Shown: positions 34,599 through 45,693 of the stretch, in pieces
Numbering within the stretch: the first letter of the stretch is position 1
Layout of the letters: each line of letters opens with the position of its first letter
Assembly: GCF_933775445.1 (NCBI RefSeq)
Contig: NC_065877.1
Location: 6,138,001 to 6,202,000 of the forward strand
Direction: 5' to 3'
Origin: Argentina anserina
Taxonomy: Eukaryota > Streptophyta > Magnoliopsida > Rosales > Rosaceae
DNA: 64,000 nt
Program-made: the position numbers and the translations under genes
The notes under the pieces: model-generated
The model's database searches: none
Told to the model about the DNA's origin: nothing
The model's input: the letters and a program-made list of their open reading frames with translations, nothing else

Positions 34599-35735
34599 CT
34601 ATTCAAACAAATTCCGACTCTCTCCATCATAGCGTTGGAGGGTTAGGAAGCCGCCTCGGATGACATCAGGGTTAGTGCGGTCTAGAAGCAGCTGTGTGGA
34701 GTCAAGAACTGAGGCATCCAGGGTGTAGAAGTACTCGAAACAAGCTGCGTAGCGAAGAGAAAAGTTGGGCTCCAAACCAACAAATGTTTTTCCTAATACT
34801 TCTGTTAGACGGAAGTCCCTTGCGTTTTCATTTCGCAGTTGCACAAAGTAAACCTGGAGCCAGATGTCTAGAATCCACATAGGCCCTGAAAGCTTATGAT
34901 AATTGAGGGGTTCCATAGTGAGCGCGCGCAGCATACGGTATAGTTCTGCCAGAACTATTTGCGCTAGACCCACAGTGTGGCCATTGTAGAGAAGGGTCGC
35001 AAGCTGCAGGTGGTGCCCAGTCATCTTCTTAGAGTTGGAGCAGAACATGAACTTTGTCAGCCAAAATTCCAAAAAGGCGATTTCAGCATTGGCAGTATGG
35101 TTGCGATCAAAACTGGAAACCCAGGAGCCATACGATTGATAGATACCAACATCGCGAGTGGCGGTGGCCGGGCACTCAGCATCAAAATAATCCTGATCTT
35201 TATAGGGCCTGGTACTAACTGGTAAACCTACGATAGCATATATGTCTAGCAAAGATATATCCATTTGACCAAATTGAAAGTCGAAGGTATTACTTACGGA
35301 GTTCCAGAAGCAAGCAGCAGTCATGATGGCGCATCTGTTGCCTCCATCCTGAGTCAGTTTGAAGGAGAGGTCGATACTTTCCAAGATTCCTGCAGCTTTC
35401 CAGATGTCGCGATCGATCAAGCGGCGACCTTTATACCATAGTTGCATGGCTTCGGAAACAATGGGCCATGCTCCGACAGGGGTATCGTGGTCACTGTGCA
35501 CTTGCCATCCCGTGAAGGTGGTCGGGGTGTTCCTAAAGGCAAGCAGAGGAGTTTGCGAGAGGTGGTGGTAGTCGGTGTTGATACGCTCTGGGATTCCGGC
35601 AAGAGAAGGGCCCAAGAACACGGTGCTGTCGTCGATCACTCCGATGGTGGTGCGATTGGTGGGTTCGTTGTTTGGATAATCGCGAAGAGGTCTTGCACCT
35701 GCCTGGGCATCACGTTGGTTGGGTTTTGGTGCCAT
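34599..35735 (-). CDS. Plant mobile domain (PMD) protein, antisense in the Gypsy element
   Basis: A 378-codon ORF starts with ATG at 35735 and an M-A-P-K-P start. About residues 50-340 match the aminotransferase-like plant mobile domain (PF10536 type). The clearest signature is N-T-F-D-F-Q-F-G-Q-M-D-I-S-L-L-D, followed by I-V-G-L-P-V-S. PMD proteins occur as host MAIN/MAIL-type nuclear proteins and inside Gypsy and MuDR transposons. Their biochemical role is not settled. A single TAG ends the ORF, but the same frame stays open on its far side with splice signals, so the TAG may be a recent mutation in a protein of about 980 residues. It lies tail-to-tail with pol. Confidence 0.85.
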   Translation of the reverse strand: MAPKPNQRDAQAGARPLRDYPNNEPTNRTTIGVIDDSTVFLGPSLAGIPERINTDYHHLSQTPLLAFRNTPTTFTGWQVHSDHDTPVGAWPIVSEAMQLWYKGRRLIDRDIWKAAGILESIDLSFKLTQDGGNRCAIMTAACFWNSVSNTFDFQFGQMDISLLDIYAIVGLPVSTRPYKDQDYFDAECPATATRDVGIYQSYGSWVSSFDRNHTANAEIAFLEFWLTKFMFCSNSKKMTGHHLQLATLLYNGHTVGLAQIVLAELYRMLRALTMEPLNYHKLSGPMWILDIWLQVYFVQLRNENARDFRLTEVLGKTFVGLEPNFSLRYAACFEYFYTLDASVLDSTQLLLDRTNPDVIRGGFLTLQRYDGESRNLFE

Positions 35736-35830
35736 TGTTGTTAGAGATGAAAAATTTCAAAAGAGGGCTTTCTGAATTTTCTGATGATAGAGCAATCGGG
35801 TTGGATGGATTTGTTGGGTTCGTGAGCGCG

Positions 35831-35840
35831 ATTTATATAG
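35831..35840 (-). promoter_or_regulatory. TATA box of the antisense gene
   Basis: On the minus strand ctatataaat lies about 95 bp before the ATG at 35735, a normal distance for a plant TATA box plus a short leader. It sits outside the LTR, so the antisense gene appears to have its own promoter. Confidence 0.6.
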
Positions 35841-35849
35841 GAACTGAAG

Positions 35850-36098
35850 GGGTTTCTGAAATCGAAACTGACGGGTTCGGGGAAGAGTCGTGTTTGCTCG
35901 ATTGGAACGGGTTTGAGTTTCCGAAACAGTAAGTGTTTCTCGCGTACTTCAGCTCGAAAAGATGTAGTGGTCTGAGGTGAAAGCGCGCGTCAGTTGGTGA
36001 CGGGGGAACGTAAAGCGTTTCAGATTATTTTAAAAGATAACCGTTTGGGGTTTTCTTCTAGCCTTCTTCAATTTCGCGGGGTCTTCAATTTCAAGGCC
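35850..36098. other. Upstream region of the antisense gene
   Basis: No coding signal on either strand. By position it is promoter of the antisense gene and 3' leader of the retrotransposon RNA. Confidence 0.45.
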
Positions 36099-36118
36099 TG
36101 GGGGGCAATGTTTGGGCC
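36099..36118 (+). promoter_or_regulatory. Polypurine tract of the Tat-type Gypsy
   Basis: The run ctggggggcaa immediately precedes the 3' LTR start at 36119. Confidence 0.7.
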
Positions 36119-36940
36119 TAAAATAATACTCCGGTATTACCTAGACTATTTAGGCTCGTGGACCGGTTATTTGGGAAAAGTATATCATAAAGCGAGATTA
36201 CATGCCGTATTGGAATAGATTTAGGGGACTATCGCCGTATAGAATCTGAGTTGATTAAGGAAGGTAAATCTAAATCAACTAGGAGGTTCTCAAGACTTGA
36301 TTTAAAAGAAAGAACAAGTTGTGTTCTCTATATAAGGGGGTTGAATGCACAGAATAACATACGCAACGTCAAACAAACTATCGCGCAACCGCATAGTCAA
36401 AATCTCCCCACGGAGTAAAAGTCCGATTCGCTTCGGCAACCAAGTCTCCCATCGGAGTGGAGCTACCCAGATGCACGCCGCGCTCTGCATGTAGCAACAA
36501 GTCCGATTAACTTCGGCAATTCAAGTCACGTCCATCGAGTCGCTAGCCTAGCTTCTAGCAAACACAAAGTCTACACTAGTCAGCAAATCCCATTTGCGAG
36601 AGAGTCCTGCTATTAACGACACAATATAAGCTATATTTTTCCCCAAGCGGTCAAAAGTAAGATCGGCCATCTACTTGAGGTGGAGTGAAAGGTACCTAGC
36701 AACTCCGGTTGTGTATAGGTCATTCGAACTTCAGCGGTTTATCAGCAACTGCGGAGCAATCGTTTAAGAAGAAGACAGTACGTGGAGCGCAATCATCATC
36801 AAACAAAGCAAGAGTTGTACCTAACTCAAAGGTACTGGCACGCCAGCAACAACAGAGAACGAAGGGTTGAACCGTCTAGGGTTCGACACCGGGGCTTGTT
36901 GATTGTTCTCTGAGGAGGATCCATTTTCCCAGCTCGAACA
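36119..36940 (+). repeat. 3' LTR of the Tat-type Gypsy
   Basis: TGTTTGGGCC to CTCGAACA. The TATA box is at about 36337-36348. It differs from the 5' LTR at roughly 20 places by eye. The ORF across 36903-37103 leaves the LTR into flanking DNA and is not a gene. Confidence 0.85.
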
Positions 36941-37779
36941 AATAGTTCTGGGGTTTAGAAGTGGAAGACGTACATGGGATTTCATTGACCATGGAAACAA
37001 TGAAACTTGGAAATTTGATGTGGGCGGGGGTAGGCAAGTTCTAGATCAAGAGATTTTTTGTTTTATTTTGTTTTCTGAAAGAGATCAAGAATTAACAATC
37101 TAATGTAAGATCACCCAAAATCATCTGAGGTGTTGTAGTTAGCAGTGTTGCGGCAGGTAAATTTAACCTAGAGTGCGTCGGTCGGTGTTCATTATTACGG
37201 CCAAGTTCAACTACGTGCCCAATACCATGAGAGAGAGACAGAGAGAGGAGATTTTGTGGTGAGATGGAGTTTAAATTTGAAAGATAGTGGAGTTGTGGTG
37301 GTGGCTATATAGGAGGGAGGGAAAGGAGTTGGGTCTGTGTTGAGTGAGTCTTTACAGTCCATCATAGAGGCTGTTAAGAGCAGAAAAGTACAAAATTACC
37401 CTTTAACTCATAAATAATGGCATTAGAGTTAACGCTGTTATTAATGTCGTGTACATATATTAGGCTGAGGTTGTAATTTGATGTACGAAAGCTTATGTTT
37501 TTAAACTTCATGTATATATATTATGAGTGGGCCTAACTTCCTGTATTATTCCCAAACTTTTCCTACTCTTTCAGCGATTTGAAACTAATGTAATGAAAAC
37601 TATTAATTTTATAAAAACTGTATTGGCGACCAACACTATTAATCACCGCACTTTTTTTTATTGCTTCAGATAAGAGATCAGAAAACAGAGTCAAAAGAGA
37701 CTCAAGCAGGGTACCCGCCAATGGTCGATGTAGTCGTGGTGCTCCCAACATTATTGTATGCATAAAATCTTTCTGATAT
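36941..37779. other. Flank of the Gypsy insertion with a promoter-like minus-strand patch
   Basis: On the minus strand a TATA-like ctatatag (about 37302-37309) precedes a purine/pyrimidine-biased leader. An ATG at about 37229 opens only a six-codon frame. This could be a promoter left without its gene, but nothing downstream is recognised. Confidence 0.3.
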
Positions 37780-39310
37780 TTCCGATATGTCATTCGATAT
37801 CTCTTTTAAAAAAACGATATATCTTAAAAGTAAATATCTTATTTTTTTCCGTATTAGCGATATTTCTCCGGTAACATAAAATATCTCAGATATTTACGAT
37901 ATATCCGATATATCTTCGATATTTTAGAGAAATATCTGAAAATTTTCACTTAATTTTTTTTAACTCAACTTGAGGATATCTCAGACTCTTATTGACCTGG
38001 AGTTTTTGATTAATTAATCACATCGAGCCTCGAGGGATATAAAAAATAAGACTAGAAGAGTAGTCAACCAATCGGCTAATTTTTAATTTTTCGTAAAAGA
38101 TATCGAGATAAAGAGTTAAAGTTCAAGTCTTAACTCTTAAAAGTCAAGCCATATCAGTGACTAGTGCTATTCTTGATCTTGAATGAATCTAAAATAAAGG
38201 GTCACAACGTAGTCACATGAAGTTGGAAAAACTCGTATACTGCTACTACAACATGAAGTTACGACTACGTGATAAACGAGGAAATGATAATGTGATCAAT
38301 GAAAACAACTATATCGATCTACTTCATGTTGCTAGTGAACGACTTCAGAATGACATTAATCCTCTTCATGATTGGATTATGCCTACACACCTCGATGATG
38401 AAAATGACAACCCTCCTCCACATGTCGTAGAAAATATAACTAATTTTGGAATTGATAAACAAGGTATTATCTGATGAAGTTGAAGACCCGGAAAATGATT
38501 ATGATAATGCTAGTGTGTGGGGCGGTGTAGCAACTTCAGATAGTTCAGATAGTGATGATGATGGTGGTGGTGGTGGTGGTGGTGGTGGTGGTAATGGTGA
38601 TGGTAGTGGTGAAAGTCGACAAGGTGGTGGAGATATAATGTTTTAATATGGACAATCTTAGGTGGAGAATTTGAGCAGTTTATTTGTGAAAGTAATTTTG
38701 ATCATGCTACCCAAGATGAGAATCATGGATCTAGAGTAGGCGGTCATGGTGCGCAACAACAAAATAGGAGTAGGAGGAGGACAAGAGAAGCCATTGATGA
38801 TCAAAGTATTTCATGTGATGTTAGTTCAGTTGCCTTAAGTTTTGATTCTATCAGTTTAGGCACAAAGCACAGTGAGATGTCAAACGAATCACATGAAGTC
38901 AACTATCAATATGGTCATCATATTTACAATTATGGTCAGTTTGGAGACGTTTATGATCAATTATCGAGTTGGGTTCATCCTTACTATCTCATTCTCGGAA
39001 AAACTATTGGTAGCTCAAAAGATATATATGACTATCATGTTAATCATTACAATTCGTACTATATGGCTCGTAAGTCTTAGACATAATATTGTAGTTTTGT
39101 TGACCAACGTGCATTTTTTCAAACCCTAGAACCTCTTTCTGGTACTAGATAAAATTAATAATTGTATTTGTTTGTATGTAATTCAATAATAAATAAATAA
39201 ATAATTTCAGAAAAAGAACGATATTTTTTTTCCAATATCCCCGATATATCCGATATCCTCATTTTTCGAAAAAACGATATATCTCCCGGTACCGATATTT
39301 TGAACCTTGG
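37780..39310 (+). mobile_element. Decayed autonomous-type hAT element, 3' part
   Basis: Both sides of the coding remnant are packed with gatatatc and cgatatatcc motifs in both orientations (37780-37930 and 39220-39300), as expected of subterminal repeats. The right edge carries gaaccttggttgt. The left edge and the target duplication were not found, so limits are approximate. Confidence 0.5.
38180..39080 (+). pseudogene. hAT transposase C-terminal remnant
   Basis: The frame at 38217-38474 has K-L-E-K-L-V-Y-C-Y-Y-N-M-K-L-R-L-R-D, the segment that follows the dimerisation domain in BED-type hAT transposases. It continues in shifted frames through an acidic, poly-glycine stretch (GGT repeats at about 38563-38593) to a Y-, H- and N-rich tail (38877-39080). 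The zinc finger, catalytic core and most of the dimerisation domain are not visible. At least two frameshifts separate the pieces. Confidence 0.65.
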
Positions 39311-41247
39311 TTGTACGTAAAGAACTAAATATTACGATGATTTTCAGACGCTGTGGATACTGATCGAATAGCATGACCGAATGAGTAAGACTACATAGCA
39401 TTGGCACATTTTAGGCGACAACGGCAAAAAGTGAGACCTAACATTATGAAGAAAGTAGAAGACGAAGTACTCAGATACAAAATAAGCAGATGCAACAATT
39501 TTTGATAATGATACTGATTGTCGAAACTGAATGTATTAGAGGGAAACCACCTATTTAATCTAACAAGTAGCTGAATCAGTTATAACAAACCCATCAAGCA
39601 GGCTCTTTGAAATCTGATCGAAACTGATCACTTGCTCAATTTGATATTTTGATCGAGAGTACGTACGTGATACTGATACATGGATGCCGAATCTTCTTTG
39701 GTCTCAATCGAGTTTTGTCACCAAATTAGGAACAACATAATTCATGCATGCATCTTATAGATGCGTACGTGGTAACGTTGAGGAGCTATCAAACAGGCAA
39801 ACAGCAGCAACAGATAAACATCATAACCTAATTCTGATTTGGCGTACTTGTTAGAAGAAAATTGATTAGGAGTGGGTGAGATTAACTTAATGCACAATCT
39901 CTCAAAGATTTCATCTGTCGGAGATATCGATGGAGTTCTTATCTATTTGTACGTTTTGCTTTCTCATTAAGAGCTCCTTTTTTCGTTGTTAGTCGAATCA
40001 TTGGGCGTCTAGCATTGTGTTCATTGTCGATTCATTGTGAGTTGGCCCCTTTACGTAAGGCCTAGCTCCAAACGGTTAGGTTTGTGGGAATATCCTTAAT
40101 TATGTTTGTTCTCTTTAAAGATGTCCGGCCTTATTGACTGTAAACTAATACATGTTCGAATGATGAACATATTTTCATTGTGTTGTTTTACTATTGAATG
40201 TGTATGTAATTTTAGTCTTGGATCTCAACATTTTCGTGTAGTTAAGTAAAAGAAAATAGTTGGGTTATTATTCTACAAAATATTTAACTACAACATATTT
40301 TTCCGAACCTGTTGTTGCGATTCATTTTATTTGTTTAATTCTAAACGGTGAGCGACTCTTTGATGATATATTTGTACGTAATTAAGTTGAATTTCACCCT
40401 TATATTGGTTGTATTTCACATTATATAACAATATTTGCAAGCATTGCAAGTGAGATAGTTATAACAACCTATAAAAGCGGTTATCGTTTGCCAAAAATGA
40501 AAATTAGAAGGCTAGAGAAGGTTGTCCTCAAACTTTCTTAGTCCCAGAGATATATTTAGTGAACCTGTTAACGTCGAAATTTCATATTCATATGAAATCG
40601 GCAATTAAATTGATTGAGGAATTAGATGCGCGCGGCTAGGGCAAGCGCATGTGGTCTTAGTGTCACTATTATGATGACATTAACTTTAAAGCAACAATGT
40701 CGTGAAGATGTGACCATCCAATTATCACGTCTTTATCGACCCATAAAACTAATTCGAATGATCATTTGCTCCGCGCAACACTATTAAGGGCACCACCTTT
40801 TTAGCTAGGTTAGGTCCTTTAATTAACCTGCTACTTCTGATATATTTGTTCTCCAATCACTATACATCAAATTATACAAGCCTATGTATGCAATTAATCA
40901 AAGCATGGACCATTGTACCGGTAAGGATGAGATCGATGTGTATAATGGGTTTATTGTTACGGTACTGAATATTATTCATAAAACGAAAACACATAATCAA
41001 TTATTAATCTAAAGTACTCACCTGCTGCATTAACTGAGATTACCATTTTGCAAAATCTCCAAGCTTTGTATTTTCGTTCTCTTCTATAGTTCCTTCAACT
41101 CAATGTTTTTTTTTTTTAGAAAACCTTCAACTCAATGCTTGTTGTAGCAAGAACACATATATATAGTCTATATTCAGAGTGAAGTTTAACTCTGAAATTA
41201 AAGAGTGAAATTTCAATTTTGGCACACTTTTCAGTCAAAGTTTTTCC

Positions 41248-41483
41248 ACCATAAGCAATTCAATATTTAGATATGTTATTCAAGATCATCTCTACAAAAT
41301 TTCATCTAATTCGGACATTGTTAAGGTATTGAAATTAGATTAAATCAATGAATGAATTAAAACTGTTCAACATGAAACGTTTGTGTAAATCTCAATTTTA
41401 AAATCTCAAACCATTGTCGAATTAGATAAAACTTTTTAGAGATGATCTTGAATAGTATACCTAAATATTGAATCACTTATGGT
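41248..41483. repeat. Long inverted repeat (foldback), arms about 72 bp
   Basis: The arms at 41248-41320 and 41412-41483 are inverted copies with about 80-85% identity by eye, separated by about 91 bp. Shared blocks include gattcaatatttag-like and ttcaagatcatctcta. No target duplication was found. Confidence 0.8.
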
Positions 41484-43021
41484 AAAAAAAATTGATAGAG
41501 ATTCATATCAGTTATTTGGATGAATTCTTACATTTGTTTTGGGTCAATAAATGAATTCTTACATTAATATATCGATAATGTGGATACTACAATTTACATC
41601 TTCAAATATTTCTTGATCCTGAGCAGGTATACACCAACGTATTGACGTAATCTTCATTTTAACATAATTGTTCATTCATCTTCCGACTTTAAAGGTAAAT
41701 AAACACCCAAGCTAGTTTTCTTTTACTTGCATTGGTTCTTCACCCACCATTCATATTCAGCAATTATATGCAAAATGACCGCAAACCTCATATCATGAAC
41801 AAGCACACGAGAGTAGTCTGAGTATATTCTCTTTAATTGTCAAATTTCAACTTCAGTTTGATGAAAGTCGAATGAACTACGAAAACCTAGAGTATCTGAC
41901 TTCTCAAAGTAGTTAGAGATTATAATCACGATTACTTTCAATCTAAGCAATCTTTGATTATCCCATTCTCTTGTAATCAGGGCTATCTTGTGATCCAAGA
42001 TAACCGAAAGCAATGCATGACACAAGCTAAACAACATTTACTTGACTCACAAGGGTTGGAAATAAGTTTGATTCTCTTTCGTGTTGACCAACTACGACCA
42101 CAACTTTTATTAAAACAACTTCGCTTAATCCCAAAAAGAAAATTGGTAAACAACATACACAACTTTCTCCTATAATTATAAGCCCCAAAGAAAGAAAATT
42201 AGGACCGACAAAGCATGTATCTCTTGCCTTTGTCTTGTGGTGAATGAAATGAAATATTAAGGAGGATTTGCTCTTCTCCATACACCTTCCTTTTCGAGCA
42301 TTTTAAACCCGAACTGGGCATTTCCATCAATTTATTGATGAGAACCGCGTAGCGTCGAGACAACTAGGGAAGTTAATAGCTAGCTACCAGCACAACCACC
42401 TTAGAAAACTTGGTTATGGTTCTTAGTGAAAGGATTATTTTATTACGTTTGCTAGATAGGCAGTAATCTGAAACGTGCTGTGGAGGACCAAAAGTTTTAA
42501 GAGTTAAAAGCAAGTGTCCACATGTTCCAGCAAATTTTTGTGAATCCGGAGTTTTTGTATTTCTATTTATAAAATTTAGAGCGGTATAAAAGGGCATCCT
42601 AACCAACGAACGTATTTAGCTAAAAATAAATTAAGTAATAATTGGAACATTACACCTTTTCTTAAGTATTATTTAGCTATTCTGTTGGAAGATAAAAGTT
42701 TGTAAAAAACTGGCTAAATGTCAAGTCAAATAACTAGCATCTTATAGAAGTCAAGAATCATTAGTAAATAAATATATCTATTTAGTGCTATTTCAAAATT
42801 AATTTATGTTAATAAACTACTACAATTTCTAGCGATATTGAAATTCCGGACCTGGAAATTTTTCTTTGCATCAAAAACTATTTATATAAGTGAGTAGGCT
42901 GACATCACATATGTATGTGACATTTCGAGATGAAGGTCTTCCTTAGTTCAAGGCCATTTAGTTGCCTTGGTTAAGAGACGCTTACGTTAATGACCCAATA
43001 TTTATTATGTATTCTCAACCG

Positions 43022-43057
43022 TTAATTTGTTAATATATAACTGTATTAACAAATTAA
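43022..43057. repeat. Perfect 14-bp hairpin with 8-nt loop
   Basis: ttaatttgttaata (43022-43035) and its exact reverse complement (43044-43057) flank tataactg. Confidence 0.9.
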
Positions 43058-43843
43058 TGCAACGTATTTCAGTGCTCTGTATGTTCTATCATCCCGAAAA
43101 CTACTTCGAATTAATCTAGTTTAAGGCATGGAAAGATCCTGCAAAGATATGTAATTTTTTACGCAATTAGTCGCACGTTTCCATACAGCCATACAACTGA
43201 TACAAGTCGTTGGCTATACCAGCGGCTTATAATTAATATTGAAGTGTCGATAGCCAAAGAAAAGGCTTCCTAGCTGATCCCAACAACAAATTCCGCAACT
43301 GTATCAATTATGTGGGCATGAAGCTTTCAAGCTATCTGTTACTTGAAGAAAAGAGAGAGAGATATATCGATCCCATAGATCGATTGATTGAGTGAGGGGA
43401 AAAGAGGGTTAGTTTAAGTTGGTATCTACCACATCGATAAGCTTATGCAGTAGAAGAATTTCAGTGTCTAGTTTCATTTCATTCATCTATAATATATTTC
43501 ATAACTTGCATGTAATAAAAGTTCTGGATTATTAGTCCACATTCTCCGTATGTATGTACATACTCCTCCAATGACTATTATAATGTAAGCCCTTGCGCAC
43601 TAATCACAAAATCGGTCACAACGTACGTAAACACAATCTACTCTCACGTACAGACTACGTAAAAATCAAATCATATGAGCACTTGATCTTAGAACTGCAA
43701 CATGTTAGATGAAACTAACTTATTCAAAGTCCTTGAAAACTATCCAACACATAGTGGGCAACATAGCCGCCACTCGGACCTGCATGCTTCATGACCATTT
43801 TATCATGACGATTTAGGGAACAACCATGCCTATAAAGGATTTT

Positions 43844-43875
43844 GGAGGGAGAGGGAGAGAGGGAGAGAGAGAGAG
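43844..43875. repeat. GA-rich microsatellite
   Basis: An imperfect run of ga and gga units. Confidence 0.9.
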
Positions 43876-45523
43876 TTTCTAGATGATAAGTCAGTCTCAT
43901 CCCGGTAAATTTCGGGACGAGATCAGAACTTCTCAGTTTAAAATTACGGGTTTTCATGCCTTCTTACCAATGAGGTAACATGAGTTTTTTTAACTGAGGA
44001 AAAAAATTCACTCATATGCTATATATTGAATTTACAAGAACTTCATCTTCGTGCCTAAATTGGTGGACCATTGAGGATTAGGATGCCGGCATTTATTCAC
44101 GAAAAAAGGAGCGGAATGTGCAGAAGTTGAATTAACCTATGGTATAGCAAAATTTGGTATTTTGTTTTCCAATTTACTCTCTAATGCACAATTGGAAATA
44201 CGTGGTTCAAGTATAGCAGTAGTAAGTGTTGCTGTTAAAGTTGGTACGAACTCGTTTAAAGGCATAGAACATATAGCTTTAGCTGGCTTTTACTTGATCA
44301 GATACAAAAACCCCAACTTATAGCCAAATAAAGGTTTATTAATGAGGGAGGAGGTCGGCGCCTAAAAACTAAAATTGTGGGCTAATTGAATGTTATTTCT
44401 AGTCTTGGCATCGACTTCCAACTACTCCCAGCAACTGCCAGAAAAAGATTATCTCTAGCTCACAGTTAATCCCCGTAACTCTAAACACAATGTTACATTC
44501 GGACAAAAACGCATCCATTGTTATAACGACTGGCTTGTATCTCGTGTACCATAGGTTCGAAAATTACTGATTACCTATAACACAAAAGAATGACTATTCA
44601 TCTTTTTATTGGAGAAAATCATAAATTATCACATAGTTGGCAACGTCAACGATGTCTTTTTTTTTAACGATATCCACGAGATTTTTATAAAATAAAAGCA
44701 TGAATATTCATTATATACTCTTCCTTGTTGTCGTGCAACATACAAAAGGTTTGAGTCAAAACTCAAACTCAGTCTATAACATATGTCTATTATTTAAATA
44801 ACTGATAGTCAACGATATGTCATTTGTGTTTCAAAAAATTAATAATATTGTAAAAATCTAATTTATGTAGAATGAAATTCACAATCCAATTTACAATGCA
44901 CCGTCTTAAATTTATTTTTTATTAGACATTCTTATGAAAGACAAAATATGTTATTCACGATGAAATTAAAGTACTCAAATAACTAAAACAAAACTGAAAG
45001 AAGAGTATGTGGTGCGACTGCCATTCGATTAAAAAGTAATTGACTTGGAGGTGATAATGTAAGATATGATTTGTAAAATGATAATGTGAATGAGAAGTGA
45101 TCGATATAATTTTTCATTAGTACCAAGCTGTCGTGTAAACTTTTCTAGACCAATGTTTGCCATACAATTGTCGATGAAAGGTACCAAACCCCCTGTAAAC
45201 TTCCAAGTAGGAAAGGCAGAAGCTTGAACCTGCGTCTATATTTGAGAGCAAGTTAAACAAAAATAACAATTCAACTAAGAAACACTAACGTGAGTTACCT
45301 TAATCACTTGGATGATTCGTGACTCGGGTTGTATATATGTAGTAGCATATTTTATCGATTAGGTAAAACTAGGCACTCCTACAGATGAACCATCTCATAA
45401 GAAAAACGACCAAGAAGTTTCAGACATAGAGTCAATATGCAGCATTTCCCAATTAAACCATAATATTATCATTGCATTAGAAACTTACAACTTGGAACAA
45501 CATGCAAGCTCATCTTTCCCCCT

Positions 45524-45535
45524 CCTTTAAAAACC
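45524..45535 (+). promoter_or_regulatory. Probable TATA box of the GPAT gene
   Basis: ctttaaaaac lies about 165 bp before the start codon, followed by a pyrimidine-rich leader, as is common in plant promoters. Confidence 0.45.
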
Positions 45536-45693
45536 CCCCATCTCCTACTCCCTTCTCATAACATAAAGAGAGCTTTGCTTACTATCAACAGCTCTCACCC
45601 CCACACAAGTTCTGTGACAAAACATTCAACCACACACCGTTATTTCTCCATCACTCTCCCTCCCTTTCTTTCTCTCCGGAGTCTCCGGTGGCC

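Larger units (their letters stand above)
22139..36940 (+). mobile_element. Tat-type Gypsy retrotransposon, about 14.8 kb, with antisense gene
   Basis: The LTRs (22139 to about 22967, 36119 to about 36940) start TGTTTGGGCC and differ at roughly 20 places by eye. Between them on the plus strand lie gag, aspartic protease, reverse transcriptase, RNase H, a second plant-type RNase H and integrase. This order, and the second RNase H, fit the Tat group. On the minus strand beyond integrase is a spliced gene with a plant mobile domain. The flanks aatgg (22134-22138) and aatag (36941-36945) may be a one-mismatch target duplication. Several frameshifts and a MITE in the reverse transcriptase make this copy non-autonomous. 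Confidence 0.9.
39311..45500. other. Gene-poor AT-rich region
   Basis: No ORF has a recognisable domain and no complete element was found. A foldback at 41248-41483, a perfect hairpin at 43022-43057 and a GA-rich run at 43844-43875 are listed separately. The last kilobase is presumably the promoter region of the GPAT gene. Confidence 0.5.
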
